The notes under the pieces were generated by a model. It saw nothing but the letters and a program-made list of their open reading frames with translations, did no database searches and had not been told where the DNA came from. Of a stretch of DNA of 64,000 bases, positions 11,736 through 23,879 are shown in pieces (position 1 is the first letter of the stretch; the number at the start of each line of letters is the position of its first letter). The DNA comes from Anisodus tanguticus (Eukaryota > Streptophyta > Magnoliopsida > Solanales > Solanaceae), in assembly GCA_034509755.1 (NCBI GenBank), contig CM067559.1, positions 18,768,501-18,832,500 of the forward strand, written 5' to 3'. Both the position numbers and the translations under genes were made by a program.

Positions 11736-12008
11736 TTGTGTCCTTTACTCGAGAACAAATCAATGGCTTTCTTGACCCGTCAACAGCCTGATAATACGTG
11801 GTATATGGATACGGGCGTCACGTCTCATCTCACCAACAATTCAGGTAATCTTCTTCAACTGTACCAATTACCGACTCCACAATCTATTATGGTCGGTAGT
11901 GGTCATCGCATTCCAATTCAAGAATTTGGCCACACCCTTACCCCACCACCGCATTCTCACTTCTCTCTTCAAACGTTCTTTATGCACCAAACATCATCAA
12001 AAATCTAA
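11736..12008 (+). pseudogene. Copia family 1 aspartic protease fragment
   Basis: Contains WYMDTGVTSHLTNN, the retroviral-type Asp-Thr-Gly active site, followed by the IPIQEFGHT region that matches the protease of the element at 21780-23516. The frame ends at 12008. The GAG-pre-integrase stretch continues in another frame up to about 12340, showing a frameshift. Confidence 0.82.
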
Positions 12009-12349
12009 TTTCTATCAGAAAATTTGTCACCGATAATTCTGTCTCAATTAATTTTGACCCATTTGGATTTTTCGTAACGGACCTCTGCACCGGAAAACTC
12101 CTTACGAGATGCAATAGCGAGGGAGACCTATATATGATCCTACCCACATCCACTGCTAGTGTCACTCATCCCACCGTTCTAATGGCCATATCTCCCTCTA
12201 CGTGACATAGTAGGCTTGGTCATCCAGGTTCTCACATTTTTTATTCTCTTAGAAATCGGAATTTAATCCAATGCAACAAAGGGAATCTTTCTCATAGTTT
12301 CTCCTCGTGTCAGTTAGGGAAACACGTTAGACTACCATTTGCGACTTCT

Positions 12350-13141
12350 ATGAGTACTACTTTCTCTTCCTTTGATATTATTCACGCTGATGTATGTACA
12401 TCTCCCATTACCAGCAACTTAGGCCACAAATATTATCTGGTATTTTTGGATGATTTCTCTCACTTTCTTTGGGTCTATACACTCAAATCTCAAGTGTTCT
12501 CCAAATTTGTTGAGTTTCGTACCCTGGTTAAAATGCAATTTGAAAAAGACATAAAATTGTTTCAATGTGATAATAGTCGTGAGTTTAATAATTCCTTCTT
12601 TCATAAATTTTGTGCGGATAATGACATGATTTTTAGTTTCTCATGCCCCCATACCTCCCCTCAAAATGGAAAAGCTGAAAGAATTCTCCGAACTATTAAT
12701 AATATGATTCGTACCCTCTTTTTTCATGCGTCTCTCCTCCCTAATTTTTGGATATATGCACTAAAAATGACAGTAAACATTCTCAACATTCTACCTACCC
12801 GTGCGATTCAAAATAGGACACTCACCGAAATTCTCTACCGTCGGATCCCCACCTACGAACACCTTAGAATTTTCAGTTGTCTATGTTACCCAAATATGAC
12901 ATCCACGGCACCTCATAAATTAGCACCCCGGTCTACTCCGTGCGCCTTTCTAGGATTCCCGTCAAACCATATGGGGTACTTGTGCAATGAGCTCTCCACC
13001 GATAAAATCATAATTTCTCGCCATGTCACCTTTGTTGAGTATGTTTTCCTGCTTGACAACATTAAAAAATTCCGAGTCACTGATTACCAATTTCTCGAAG
13101 ATTCGAACCCATCACCGCTTGTCCAACATGCATTTCGTTAG
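12350..13141 (+). pseudogene. Copia family 1 integrase
   Basis: 264-residue open frame with the rve core. The catalytic triad is visible as D in IHADVCTSP, D in FQCDNSREF and E in QNGKAERILRT. The usual CDNGREF is CDNSREF here. The end, SCLCYPNMTSTAPHK and HVTFVEYVF, is the normal copia segment after the core. The open frame continues as Pro/Thr-rich linker at about 13160-13540 in another frame. It is part of a broken polyprotein with no start of its own. Confidence 0.85.
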
Positions 13142-13490
13142 GCGGCCACTTTTTCAGCGGTGACAAACGCACCAACTGCCACCACCGGCAGTCCAGTCCC
13201 GGTCTCCCCACCGCCCGTTAACACTGCGACCATTGTAAATTGGTCCCCAACGATAACCCCACAACCCCCCACCTGCCGTACACCACCGGTTATGCCATCT
13301 GGACACCCGGTCGACGACGATCTACCCAAACCGACACACCTACCTTGCCCGATCACACCTAGGTACCACAGTCCCGACTTTATCCTCCGTCGCCCGACCC
13401 AGTCACCAACCAGATCCCGACAACAACACAGGTACCCCAGTAACATAGTCACCTCAGACTACCCACCCCACCCCTGCCCCCACATATCAC

Positions 13491-14596
13491 ATGAAAACCC
13501 GTGCCCAACACGGAATTTTCCAACCCAAAGTCCATTTTAACATGTCCAACCAAACAATTTCCCCTATTTCCAAAAGCCCAAAATTAGCCAAAATGGACCC
13601 GAATTGGAATGCGGCCATATGTGAGGAGTTTAATGCTTTAACAAAACAACGTACTTGGGATTTGGTTCCTCGACCAGAGGAGGTGAATGTGATCCGTTGC
13701 ATGTGGCTTTTTCGTCATAAATACAGGGATAGTGGTGACTTAGAGAGATATAAGGCAAGGCTTTGTGGAAAATGGTACTAATCAGTAGGAGGGCATTAAA
13801 TGTGGTGAGATATTCAGTCCGGTTGTTAAACCGGCCACCATTCGCACAGTTCTGAGCATCGTTATGGGAAAGCATTGGCTGATTCATCAGCTTGATGTGA
13901 AAAATGTTTTTTCTCCATGGGGATTTAAAATAAATTGTCTACATGCACCAGCCGCTCGATTTTGTCCATCTAGCAGCCCCTCAGTATGTATGTCGTCTCT
14001 GTAAGTCACTTTATGGTTTAAAACAGGTCCCTCGAGCGTGGTATGATCGCTTTGCACAGTTCATTATGCGCATTGGGTTTACATGCAACAAGTGTGATAA
14101 TTCTCTGTTTACATTCCATAGAGGCAGGAACACTGCTTATTTATTGTTATATGTGGATGATATTGTTCTTACTGCTTCTTCCGATGTTTTGAAAAATGAG
14201 ATAATTGCACTACTCAAAACGGAATTTGCTATGACTGACTTGGGGAAGTTGAGCTATTTTTTGGGGATATCCGTGACTAGATCTGCAGATACTATGTTTC
14301 TTTGTAAGCGTAAGTATGCAGAGGAGATTGTGTACATGGCTAAAATGGTCAATTGCAAGATCATGTCTACTGCAGTTGACTCTAAATCAAAGCTCAATGA
14401 TTTGGATGGTAATCCAGTGTCAGATCCCACTATATACAGGAGTCTTGCTAAAGCACTACAATACCTTACTTTCACCAGACCTGATATTGCTTATGTTGTT
14501 CAGCAGGTATGCATATTCATGCATGCCCCCAGGAAGCCTCATTTTACTGCCCTCAAACGTATCATTCGATATGTTAATGGCACACTTGATTATTGA
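13491..14596 (+). pseudogene. Copia family 1 reverse transcriptase, frameshifted
   Basis: The N-terminal part (13491-13781) carries NAAICEEFNALTKQRTWDLV and DLERYKARL. A frame break near 13780-13940 follows, around the LDVKNVFSPWG region, where the usual KNAFLHGDL motif is damaged. The second part (13943-14596) has LYGLKQVPRAWYDR and the catalytic LLLYVDDIVLTASSD. A stop at 14594 separates it from the RNase H. The damaged first motif and the stops exclude a working enzyme. Confidence 0.85.
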
Positions 14597-15004
14597 TTGC
14601 ATCTCTACTCCTCATCACCGACCAAGTTGTTATCATATACAGATGCTGATTGGACAGGCTGTCCGAAAATGCGACGATCCACCTCAGGATATTGTGTGTT
14701 CTTAGGGGATAACCTCATTTCTTGGTCAGCCAAGAGACAAGCCACATTATCCCGTTCGAGTGTAGAAGCAGAATACAGAGGTGTTGCTAATATTTTTGTT
14801 GAGATCTGCTGGATCCGAAACCTTCTTTTGGAACTTCAGTGTCCTCTCCATAAGGCGTCTTTGGTCTATTGTGATGACATATTCGCTATATATCTATCTC
14901 ATAATCCGGTTCAGCATCAGCGAACCAAGCACATTGAGATGGACATCCACTTTGTTCGTGAGAAGGTTGCTCTCGGTCATGTCAAGGTATTGCATGTGCC
15001 TTAG
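14597..15004 (+). pseudogene. Copia family 1 RNase H, truncated
   Basis: Contains TDADWTGCP, SWSAKRQATLSRSSVEAEYR and KHIEMDIHFVREKV, the usual copia RNase H blocks. The frame is continuous with the RT after one stop codon. It ends at a TAG at 15002, just before SHADIFTKGLPRQLF in another frame, so a late frameshift removes the C-terminus. Confidence 0.83.
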
Positions 15005-15104
15005 TCATGCGGATATATTCACAAAGGGCCTTCCTAGACAACTCTTCCTAGACTTCAGATCCAGTCTTAGCGTCCGGCCTCCTCCCGCTCCGACTGAGGG
15101 AGTG

Positions 15105-15254
15105 TATTAGCAAGTGTGCCATGTTTATATTTACCATAGTTAGTGTTATGTAATTATGGTAGAATTAGGATCCCTTGTTGTATAAGGATTCCACGTACAC
15201 CTATATATACTTTGTATTAATGAGAAATGCGCCCCAAGGAAGATTAATACAATT
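15105..15254 (+). repeat. 3' LTR of copia family 1 element
   Basis: Starts TATTAGCAAG right after a G-rich tract (GAGGGAGTG) and contains TATATATAC and a TTGTATTAATGAGAAA region like the end of the LTRs at 19863-20056 and 24731-24927. About 150 bp against 194-197 bp there, so shortened. It ends where the right 92-bp repeat begins. Confidence 0.7.
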
Positions 15255-15346
15255 TAATCGTACAATACCTGTGTTTATCATATCTTGTTGTGATAGTTAA
15301 TTTGCAATCATAATATTCTCTTGAAATTATAAGAAAATGATGACCT
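15255..15346. repeat. 92-bp direct repeat, right copy
   Basis: Partner of 11355-11446, same length, two substitutions seen (TGTCTTG to TATCTTG, TTCTGAT to TTGTGAT). The sequence beyond it (AGTAATTGCAC) differs from that beyond the left copy. Confidence 0.9.
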
Positions 15347-15979
15347 AGTAATTGCACTTAGCATATGATTAGTGGGATTGTCATAGTTTTGTTGAATGCT
15401 TACCAAGAAAACATATTCAAAGACTGTACTCCGTTCTATTGAAAAACAAAGTTACCTTTATGACTATCTTATTAACCATAAATTTAATTGATGTGATTGG
15501 TATAGGTTTCATTACTGAATGAGGATCTTTTATGGTGAAGTTATCAGAGGTTACCAGTGAAGAAACTGCATTGCAGGTTACCGTAATTAGAATGTCATGT
15601 GTTCATCAGCTTGTACATCAATGGAATGGGTAAATGATTATGACATATCTTAAGTGGTTGTGTGAATGCAAAGTGTGAATCGATCTTTAAAACTTCTATT
15701 TTTATCTTACTACTAATTATTAATTAAAGTTAGTGAATTGTTGATATCACTTGAGAAGTGAATCATTTCTTGTTTGGTCACAATGATAAGTTTTCTAGGT
15801 ATTTAAAATCAGGGACTGCGAGTAGGGTTACTCACGATTGATAATGACACAATCGAAATAGGATATGGATCCAGACATGTGTTGGATTTTCTGTTACACT
15901 ATTATTGTCTAAGTATTAGTTTTCATTACATTGGGATCCGTTTAGCCATTACACTTTTTTTTTTTTATTTTATAAAATT
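15347..15979. other. Intergenic AT-rich DNA
   Basis: No gene, RNA or recognisable repeat apart from a T-run near 15954-15967. Possibly the continuation of the DNA that once followed the IST1-like gene before the copia insertion. Confidence 0.4.
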
Positions 15980-16349
15980 AGCGTTTGGTCATTAAAATTA
16001 CAAATACAATTCGACGTTACTTTCTCCATTTTCAGTTTTTGACCGCTATTTTTGTCTTCATTTTTTAAATTTTACCCTAAAAGTTTTTATTTTTATAAAA
16101 AGGACACACATTTAAGAGGAATATTACACATAGAATGATTGATGGGTAGTGTTTACGCACCCGTTATGTTTATTAATTGCTTTAGATGGTTTTGTTAGTT
16201 TTAAAAAATTGAGGGGTATAAATCACATTTCATATTTTTAAGAAAAATTATATTTCAATAATAAAATATTATTTGCAAAAACTATGGCCAAATACAACTC
16301 CAACTTAAAAAAAAATGATTTTTTTTATTTCTATGGCCAAACGCCTGCT
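15980..16349. mobile_element. MITE, 'GCGTTTGGCCAT' terminal inverted repeat family
   Basis: Left end AGCGTTTGGTCATTAAAAT, right end ATGGCCAAACGCCTGCT, inverted to each other. A second copy lies at about 35325-35612, sharing GCAAAAACTATGGCCAAA and the same right end. Non-coding. The middle here carries extra sequence not in the other copy. Confidence 0.7.
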
Positions 16350-18187
16350 AATAAAAAGTTAAAAACTCAATATTTGTCCCGCACAGTGATTTATTAGTGT
16401 AACATTCGTCACTGATGGTGGTTAACATATCCATTAATATTGTGATGTGTGCAGCAGATAAAGCTTAGAAATAAGAAAAACCATAATTTTGAATCAATTA
16501 ACAAATAGAAAATTAAAGAAAGACAACCTCTTTGTATATAGGGGGATTGGACCAATTTGTTTGGATCAATTAAAATGACGATTTCAAGTGTTAATAATTG
16601 AGTTATGAATTAATATATGTACATATTTAATAAATTTCTAAACACGAATATATTGTTTAAGCAAAAACTATTAAATTTGGCCGAATCCATATATTGATTT
16701 CTACAGCGGCATTTTATTAATTTTAATATAAATTAGCAGATTATTTTGGTAAGAAGTATATAGACAGTTCTAAAGAGATACTACTTCCGAATGGAATAGA
16801 CTTTTTTATGAAAACTCAAAAAACAAGGGTTACTCGTGAGTGGATCTTTAATTTGGGACCCATTTTCTTTAGTGTATTTCAAGAAATTGTATAAGGATAA
16901 GAGAACTTCATGAAATTTGAGTACATGAAAGAGAAGAATTACGGGACTTCTTTTTTATCAAGACTATAGCAATTGAATAAAATAAAAATTACATTGACAA
17001 ACCATTAATCAAATACTGGATAGAATTCAAGAATCAGCTATATAAAGTTTTCAATAACAAAAAGTCGGTCATAGGTTAAGGGTATGAGTGGTTAATAAAG
17101 TTGACACAATATTTTTAAATAATTATTAATCTGTTTGGCCAAGTTTTTTAAAAGCAAAAAGTGTCTATTCTATGCTTATGTTAGAGAGTTAAGGTATGTA
17201 GCCAAATCTTTTCCCACGTAAGTGTTTTTGAGTAATAATATTTGAATTTCATTAAAATTCAGTCACTAAATAACATTATGTTCATGATAGCTCTAATTTC
17301 AATGACGAATGGTAACTTTAAGCACATTCATCAAAGCGATGGTTATAGAAAGAAATTAATTATAGTTTTTTTCCCTCAAATAACTCGAATTGAAGAAATT
17401 ATTAATATAATAAAATTGAAGGATGCTAATAACATTCGTGAAGAGACTAAATTAATTATAATTTTTTTTTCAAATAACTGGATTAGTAGTACGAGCATTT
17501 AGATTTTTGCGTATCACTTGATAAACTGAAATAGAAAAAATTTGAGTTCTCATCTACGATGAATGAAACTTTTTGCCCCCATAATTTGCGTGAATTGTTT
17601 ACTGACAACATGCTGGCACGTATATTTTTATCAGAATATATATAATTTCTTTCGCAAATAAATGACAGATATTTTTTAAACGTTTCTTAATAATGATTTT
17701 CAGTATATAATGAAAATAAATAATATATGGTCACTAGCTGAATTTCTAATGTTGAATTATTTTAGTCATAACATATTTTTTCACGAGCAAAAACATAAAG
17801 AATATATATCAAAAACAACATTTTAGTGGGAAATATTAAGTGGAGACGATCAGATAATATTTTTATACCTCAAGAAATAAAGTGTAATAATTTCAAATAA
17901 CATTATATTATAACATTTGTTATGATTGACAGAGAATAACGTGTGAGGCACGTTTATAGGGACTAGTTACATAAAAAGAATACGTATTTTGCCCCCGCTC
18001 GCATTTATGTATTAGGTGGAAAAGTTTTATAAGATAAATACCTTCCGCTAATTTGCTTTCCAGCACTCTTTTTGTTAAAAAAAAAAAGTTCCACATAATA
18101 TTGTCAAAATATACCACTGGTGAGTTTTAGCAAATAAAATTTAAGTTTAGCCTCTAAGCACCGGACCCACAGAGTACTGTCAAATTT
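16350..18187. other. Intergenic AT-rich DNA, no features recognised
   Basis: Long AT-rich stretch with short open frames rich in Ile, Asn and Lys and no domain. A TTTTTTTTTC run at about 17462. Nothing that supports a gene or RNA. Confidence 0.4.
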
Positions 18188-18529
18188 CTCTATAATAGCA
18201 TTATTGAGTGTGAAATTTTTTGGCTACTATAGTGAATAGTTGTTATACACTTATAACAATATTAAAATTAAAATAATATTTCGTTGTTATAGGCAAAATG
18301 ATGTATAGATCTTATTTTTCATTTTTAATTGTCAAATTCTAAGTTTAATCACAAAATATTTTAATGGTGAAAATATATTTTCATACAATATCCTTTGTCA
18401 TAATAGTGTATAAAAGTATCAAATATTTGGTCAAAATATCTAGACATATTATTGGTAATCATAGAATTTTGTTTCTATAAAGATGATTAATCATTATATT
18501 ACGAAAATAAGAAGATAGTTATTATAGAG
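18188..18529. mobile_element. MITE with CTCTATAATA inverted ends
   Basis: Left CTCTATAATAG and right TATTATAGAG are perfect inverted repeats of 10 bp about 340 bases apart. Inside are repeated GTTATA and TATAGTGAATAGTTGTTATA units. More TTATAGAGA motifs continue to about 18660, so a second damaged copy may adjoin it. No coding. Confidence 0.6.
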
Positions 18530-19178
18530 AGGTGTACAAAGAGTGTGATATTATAAAGATAGTTTTGTTATTATAGATAAAAAAAAAATTGTTATAGAGA
18601 GATACAATATAACATAAGAAATCAGTTCAGAAAAAAATTTAATTGCTATACAGAGATGGTGTTACATGAGAATGACATTATAGAAAAGTCTTAAGTGTAA
18701 TTATTACTTATAATAAGTGGTACACTTCATAATTAGTTACTCAAAAAACAAGGCAAGTTCGAAAAATTAAAAAGGCAAGTGAACTGTGACATCCAACATC
18801 TTAAATTATACTGCTGGTGTATTTGTTTTTTGCGCTATCAATGTATATAGTTAGGTTAAATCACAAAATTATTTTCAAGGTTATGCATTTTACTTAACAT
18901 CTCAGCCGCGTGACATAAACAATGCTTTCTGTTTTCTACCATATAGACGCATTATTTTTTCAGAGATGAATGGAAGAACAAAAAGAGATCTACAATATCA
19001 TTATGAATCCGACACATTGCAAATTAATCTAAGAATTATCTTTATAATATCTTTTCAAAGGAGAAAAAAATGTTCATAGATGATCTTATTACTAAAAAAT
19101 GTTAACCTATAAATAAAGCACAAACATGAAAAGAAAATTTTTTTTGCTAGAAACGAATTTGTGTATAATTTATTATTT
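18530..19178. other. 3' flank of the oxidase pseudogene
   Basis: AT-rich, with further short TATAGAGA motifs up to 18660. It holds the likely former 3' UTR of the - strand oxidase gene next to 19179. No gene seen. Confidence 0.4.
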
Positions 19179-19862
19179 TCAATGTATATGAACCCAAATT
19201 CCTTCACTTGGTATATCTTGATGGACCACGAAGAGAAGATAGTACCCGGGTAGTGCTATTTGACCCGAATTCAGAGTGCCCACATCGATGTGGTATACCG
19301 ACTTTTCAATTGGTTTCACGTTTTCACTTGCAAGTATCAACAATCTTTGATTCATAGTAAATGAATGTGTGTTAAACTCTGGTGCAACCATTATTATCAT
19401 GACTATATTTTTGTGCATTCTCCCTGAAACAGTAAACTGAATGAGTACCTTTTTTCCATACACAAATTTAACTTGCGAAGCGGGTGAAATGATCCGCAGA
19501 TTTACTGATTCTGAATTCAAATAAGATGGTGAAAATACCTCGAGCCTTAATTCACTGGGAAAGACAACTCCCGTGAAGTTGTAACATTGATATAGATCAC
19601 TACCACCTATAAGAACTCGACCATCTCGGAGTAAAAATAATGTTGAATGGTACATTCTTGAAATGGATCTCGAATCGAGATCCAAACGGGTTATCAGGTC
19701 TGTAAATCACTGGACTCAAAACAGGGTTTCGACCATAATTTCACCCGGTAGTGCCTTTCTCGGCTCCATTGATGATCAGAACGTCGCCATTTGGTAGATC
19801 ACCATGTCACTCATCGTCCTTGCCGTTGGCATGGTCTCCATAGTCAATTTTGGATTCGGGTC

Positions 19863-20056
19863 TGTAGAATAGTAATCTCCATTAGGGAAGCTTTCTTATT
19901 AATACAAATATATATAGTGTACAATGTGTAGTATAACCCTAGTACAATAATGAATCATCTACTTACCATAATTCTATACAAAATATATATGAGATATATT
20001 TTAATTATGGTAGTGGGATAAAATTAGGATTCTAAACACATAGGTACACGTTAATA
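19863..20056 (-). repeat. 3' LTR, family 1 copia
   Basis: 194 bp, near-identical to 24731-24927, with a short indel near the inner end (GTAATCTCC against GTATTAATCTCC) and a few substitutions. High identity suggests a fairly recent insertion. Confidence 0.95.
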
Positions 20057-20409
20057 CACCCCATCAGTCTAAGCAGGAGGAGGCCGGACGCTGAGACTGG
20101 ATCTGAAGTCGAGGAACAGCTGTCGAGGAAGACCCTTGGTGAAGATATCCGCGTATTGATATGAGGAAGGCACATGCAACACCTTAACCTAACCGAGAGC
20201 AACCTTCTCACGAACAAAGTGTATATCCATCTCAATATGCTTGGTCCGCTGATGTTGAACCGGATGATGAGATAAATAAATAGCGGATATGTTATCACAA
20301 TAGACGACAGACGCCTGACGCAAGGGACAGTGAAGCTCCAAAAGAAGGTTTCAGAGCCAGCAGGTCTCAGCAACAACATTTGCAACTCCTCTATACTCTG
20401 CTTCTGCAC
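20032..20409 (-). pseudogene. Family 1 copia RNase H fragment
   Basis: The region 20592-20060 reads the RNase H blocks in changing frames: tail pieces MLLLRPAGSETFFW and CMCLPHINTRISSP in one frame correspond to the same shifted frame as 14781-15110 in the sister element. The true frame lies beside it and is interrupted. It ends at the purine tract before the 3' LTR. Confidence 0.6.
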
Positions 20410-20592
20410 TCGAACGGGATAATGTGGCTTGCCTCTTGGCAGACCAGGAAATGAGATTATCCCCTAAAAAACACGCAGTAGCCTGAGGTGGAGCGGCGTG
20501 TGTCCGGACAGCCTGCCCAATCAGCATCCGTGTAAGCTAACAATTTGACCGGTGCTGAGGGGTATAGATGTAATCCATAATCAAGGGTGTCA

Positions 20593-21504
20593 TTAACATA
20601 TCGAATGATGTTTTAATGGCAGTGTAATGAGGCTCCATGTGGGCATGCATAAACAAGCATACCTGCTGAACAACATAAGCGATGTCAGGCCTGGTGAAGG
20701 TAAGGTACTGAGTGCACCTGCAAGACTTTTGTACATAGTCGGATCGGACATTGGGTTACCATTATCAACACTAAGCTTTGACTTAGAATCAACCAGAGTG
20801 GACATGATTTTGCAATTTTCAATTTTAGCCGTGTACACTATCTCCTCTGCATACTTGCGCTGACACAGGAACATAGAACCTGTAGACCGAGTCACTGATA
20901 TGCCAAAAAAATAGCTCAACTTCCCCAAGTCAGTCATAGCAAATTCGATTTTAAGAAGTGCAATAATCTCAGTCTTTAACACATCAGAGGAGGCAGTGAG
21001 CACAATGTCATCCACATATAACAACAAATAAGCAATGCTAGTACCTTGATGAAAATTAAAAAGAGCATTATCGCACTTGCTGCAGATGAACCCAATCCGC
21101 ATAATGTACCGTGCAAAGCGATCATACCACGCTCGAGGGGCATGTTTCAACCCATATAGCGACTTACGGAGGTGGCAGACATACTGAGGAGCGGCGGGGT
21201 GGACAAATTCAGGCGGCTGATGCATATAGACGGTTACTTTTAGATCCCCATGTAGAAATGCATTTTTCACATCAAGCTGATGAATGAGCCAATGCTTACC
21301 CATAGCAATACGCAGAACTGTGAGGATAGTGGTCGGTTTGACCACCAGACTGAATGTCTCACCACAATCAAGACCTGCCTGCTGATTAGTACCATTAGCC
21401 ACAAGTCTGGCCTTATATCTCTCTAAGTCACCATTATCCCTTAACTTGTGATGAAAAAGCCACATGCATCGGATCACATTCACTCCCTCTGGTCTAGGAA
21501 CCAA
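20593..21504 (-). pseudogene. Family 1 copia reverse transcriptase
   Basis: Contains DLERYKARLVANGTNQQAGL, QLDVKNAFLHGDLKVTVYM, LYGLKHAPRAWYDRFA and the catalytic LLLYVDDIVLTASSD. It is better preserved than the copy at 13491-14596, keeping the KNAFLHGDL motif lost there. It breaks near 20690, where SPGLTSLMLFSRYA shows a frameshift, before the RNase H. Confidence 0.88.
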
Positions 21505-21779
21505 GTCCCAAGTATGTTATTTCGTTAAAGCATTGAACTCCTCACACATGGCCGCATTCCAATTTGGGTCCAATTTGGTTAATTTTGGGCTTTTGGGAAT
21601 AAGGAAAATTGTGTGGGCGGACAAGTTAAATTGGACTTTGGGTTTGAAAATCCCGTGTTAGGCATGGGTTTCCATACGGTGTGAGGGTGCTGGGTTTGCA
21701 GGAGGTGGGGTAGGACCAGTGACGGGTGGTAGGTTTGGCATCGAATGGGGTGGGGCGATGGTGGTGGTAGGTGTTGTTG

Positions 21780-23516
21780 TCAGTGTACTGGGACTGGTGG
21801 TAGATGGTACAGTGGGGTACAACGTCGGTGGTGGAGTGAGTTCGATATTGGGGTTGGTTGACTGGTTGCTGGTGGATGAGTCGATGGTGGCGTACTGGAG
21901 AGACTATAGTGACGGTACAGGGGCAGGGACGACGACCGGTGGACTGGTGGAAATGGATGGCCGATTGTAAAAGGTGGTGACAAGCAGCGACGCCGGTGAT
22001 GGAGCCGGCACAAGTGGCAGTGACGCCAACTGGTAGTTCTGGTGTGTGGTGGTGGGTGACCGGGACTGACCGGCAGCAGAGATGACTGAGTGGTGGTGTT
22101 TGGTTGACACAGTTTCCTAAGAATGACGGGAGACATGTCTGACTTGTCTAAAATATTATAATCCGGTTTCCAAAATTTTTGGATATTCGAAAATAGGAAT
22201 GTGGTCTCATCAAATGTGACGTGATGAGACACGTGAATTTGACGAGTGACCAAGTCATAGCACAGATAACCTCTATGGTTTGATAGAAATCCCGAGAAGA
22301 CACATAGAGTGGTGCAGGGGGCTGATTTGTGAGGTGCAGTGGAAGTGAGATTAGGATAACATAGGCAACCGAATATCCGAAGGTTATGATAAGAGGGAAT
22401 CTGACGGTGTAAGATTTCAGTTGGAGTCATGTTATACAGGGTATTAGTGGGTAAAATATTAAGGATGTATTCTACCATTTTGACTGCATATACCCAAAAA
22501 GAGGGAGAGGGAGAGAGAGAGGCATGAAACAGGAAAGTGCGGGCCATGTTATTAATTGTACGGATGATACGCTCGGCTTTACCATTTTGAGGGGACGTGT
22601 GAGGACATGAAAAATGAAAGATCATGTCATTATTTTTGCAAAATTTTTGAAACACGGAATTGTTAAATTCACGACCATTGTCACATTGGAAAGATTTTAT
22701 GGCTCGTTCAAATTGCGTTTTGATAAGGGTGCAAAATTCTAAAAATTTAGCAAAGACTTCGGACTTGAATTTTAGTGGGTAAATCCAAATAAAGTGGGAG
22801 TAGTCATCCAATAGTACGAGATAATATTTATGACCCAAGGAGCTGGTAATGGGGGACGTCCATAAATCAGCATGAACAATATCAAACAGAGCAAACGTAA
22901 CGCTAACGGATAAATTAAAAGGAAGACGAACATATTTACCTAATTGACAAGAATTGCAGTTTTGGGCAAGTTTCCCATTACAATGAATAAAATTATTGCT
23001 TCTAAAGAAATTAAAAATAGGGGTTCCTGGGTGTCCAAGCCTATTGTGCCAGATTGATAGAGACAGAGCAGCTAGGACGGAGTGTGAAGGAGAACTGGCA
23101 GTCGATGAGGGTGTGAACGGATATAGGTCCCCTGTGCTATTACATCTCGTAAGAGGAGTCCCCGTATGTAGATACTTCATAGTAAAACCAAATGGGTCAA
23201 AATCAACAGACACATAATTATGACGAGTAAATTTCCTAATGGAGATAAAAATTTTGATGATGTTTGGTGCATAGAGGATGTTATTTGGAGAGAAGGGTGG
23301 GTGAGGTGTCGGAGTGTGGGTGTGACCATAACCTTGAATTGGAATGCGGTGACCATTTCCAACTGTAATAAATTGAGGAGACTTTAAATGAAACAATTTG
23401 GAAAGATTACCTGTAGACCGGGTGAGGTAAGATGAGGCTCCGGAATCCAAGTACCAATTTTCATCGAGCTGTTGTAAATTCATACTGTTGAATGCCTGGC
23501 CCAAATCAGTGGGCAT
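21780..23516 (-). pseudogene. Family 1 copia protease and integrase
   Basis: A 578-residue open frame. It carries the protease site NWYLDSGASSYLT near residue 20, the GAG-pre-integrase segment WHNRLGHPGTP with the CQLGK zinc ligands, and the integrase core with D in IVHADLWTSP, D in CDNGREFNN and E in NGKAERIIRT. A Pro/Ser/Thr-rich linker ends the frame. All catalytic residues are kept, but the frame has lost its join to gag and RT. It is part of the element inserted in the oxidase gene. Confidence 0.88.
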
Positions 23517-23879
23517 CTGAGTTGTGGGCTACTGCGGGAACTGGGCATGTGCGACGTGGGCATGGTGCTGTTGATATTGGGCTGGTCGGGAGCCTAGAGC
23601 TGGGCCCAGTACCCCTTGCTGCTGAAACGAAAAGTGGGCTGAAGGGTAACATGGGACGGAGGTCCACTATGGGGTCTGGGTGCTGGGCATTGGGCCGATC
23701 CATGAAGGAAACTGAGTGGGATTTTGTGGCTGCTGGCCCTTTCCTTTACTGCGGCCCTTGCCGCCTCGCCCACTGCCGCGCCCCCTGCCACTCCTCCCGC
23801 CGCAGTTCTGCCACGGCTGGCTGTTGTCCGACAAAGGTTGCTGGTCGGCGGCAGCGTGATTTTGTGCAGATATTTTAGC

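Larger units (their letters stand above)
11447..15254 (+). mobile_element. Ty1/copia retrotransposon remnant (family 1), lacking gag and most of the 5' LTR
   Basis: Order on the + strand: primer binding site TGGTATCAGAAGC at 11481, protease, integrase, reverse transcriptase, RNase H, polypurine-like GACTGAGGGAGTG, and a 3' LTR from 15105. This is copia order (integrase before RT). Only about 34 bases separate the primer site from the left 92-bp repeat, so the 5' LTR is largely absent. No gag frame exists between the primer site and the protease. A relative with both LTRs is on the - strand at 19863-24927. Confidence 0.88.

Noticed and set aside
21719..21970. + strand Gly/Val-rich open frame
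   Set aside because: Antisense of the Pro/Thr-rich linker of the family 1 copia on the - strand.
23492..23878. + strand open frame of 128 residues
   Set aside because: Antisense of the copia gag-to-protease region; no signal of its own.
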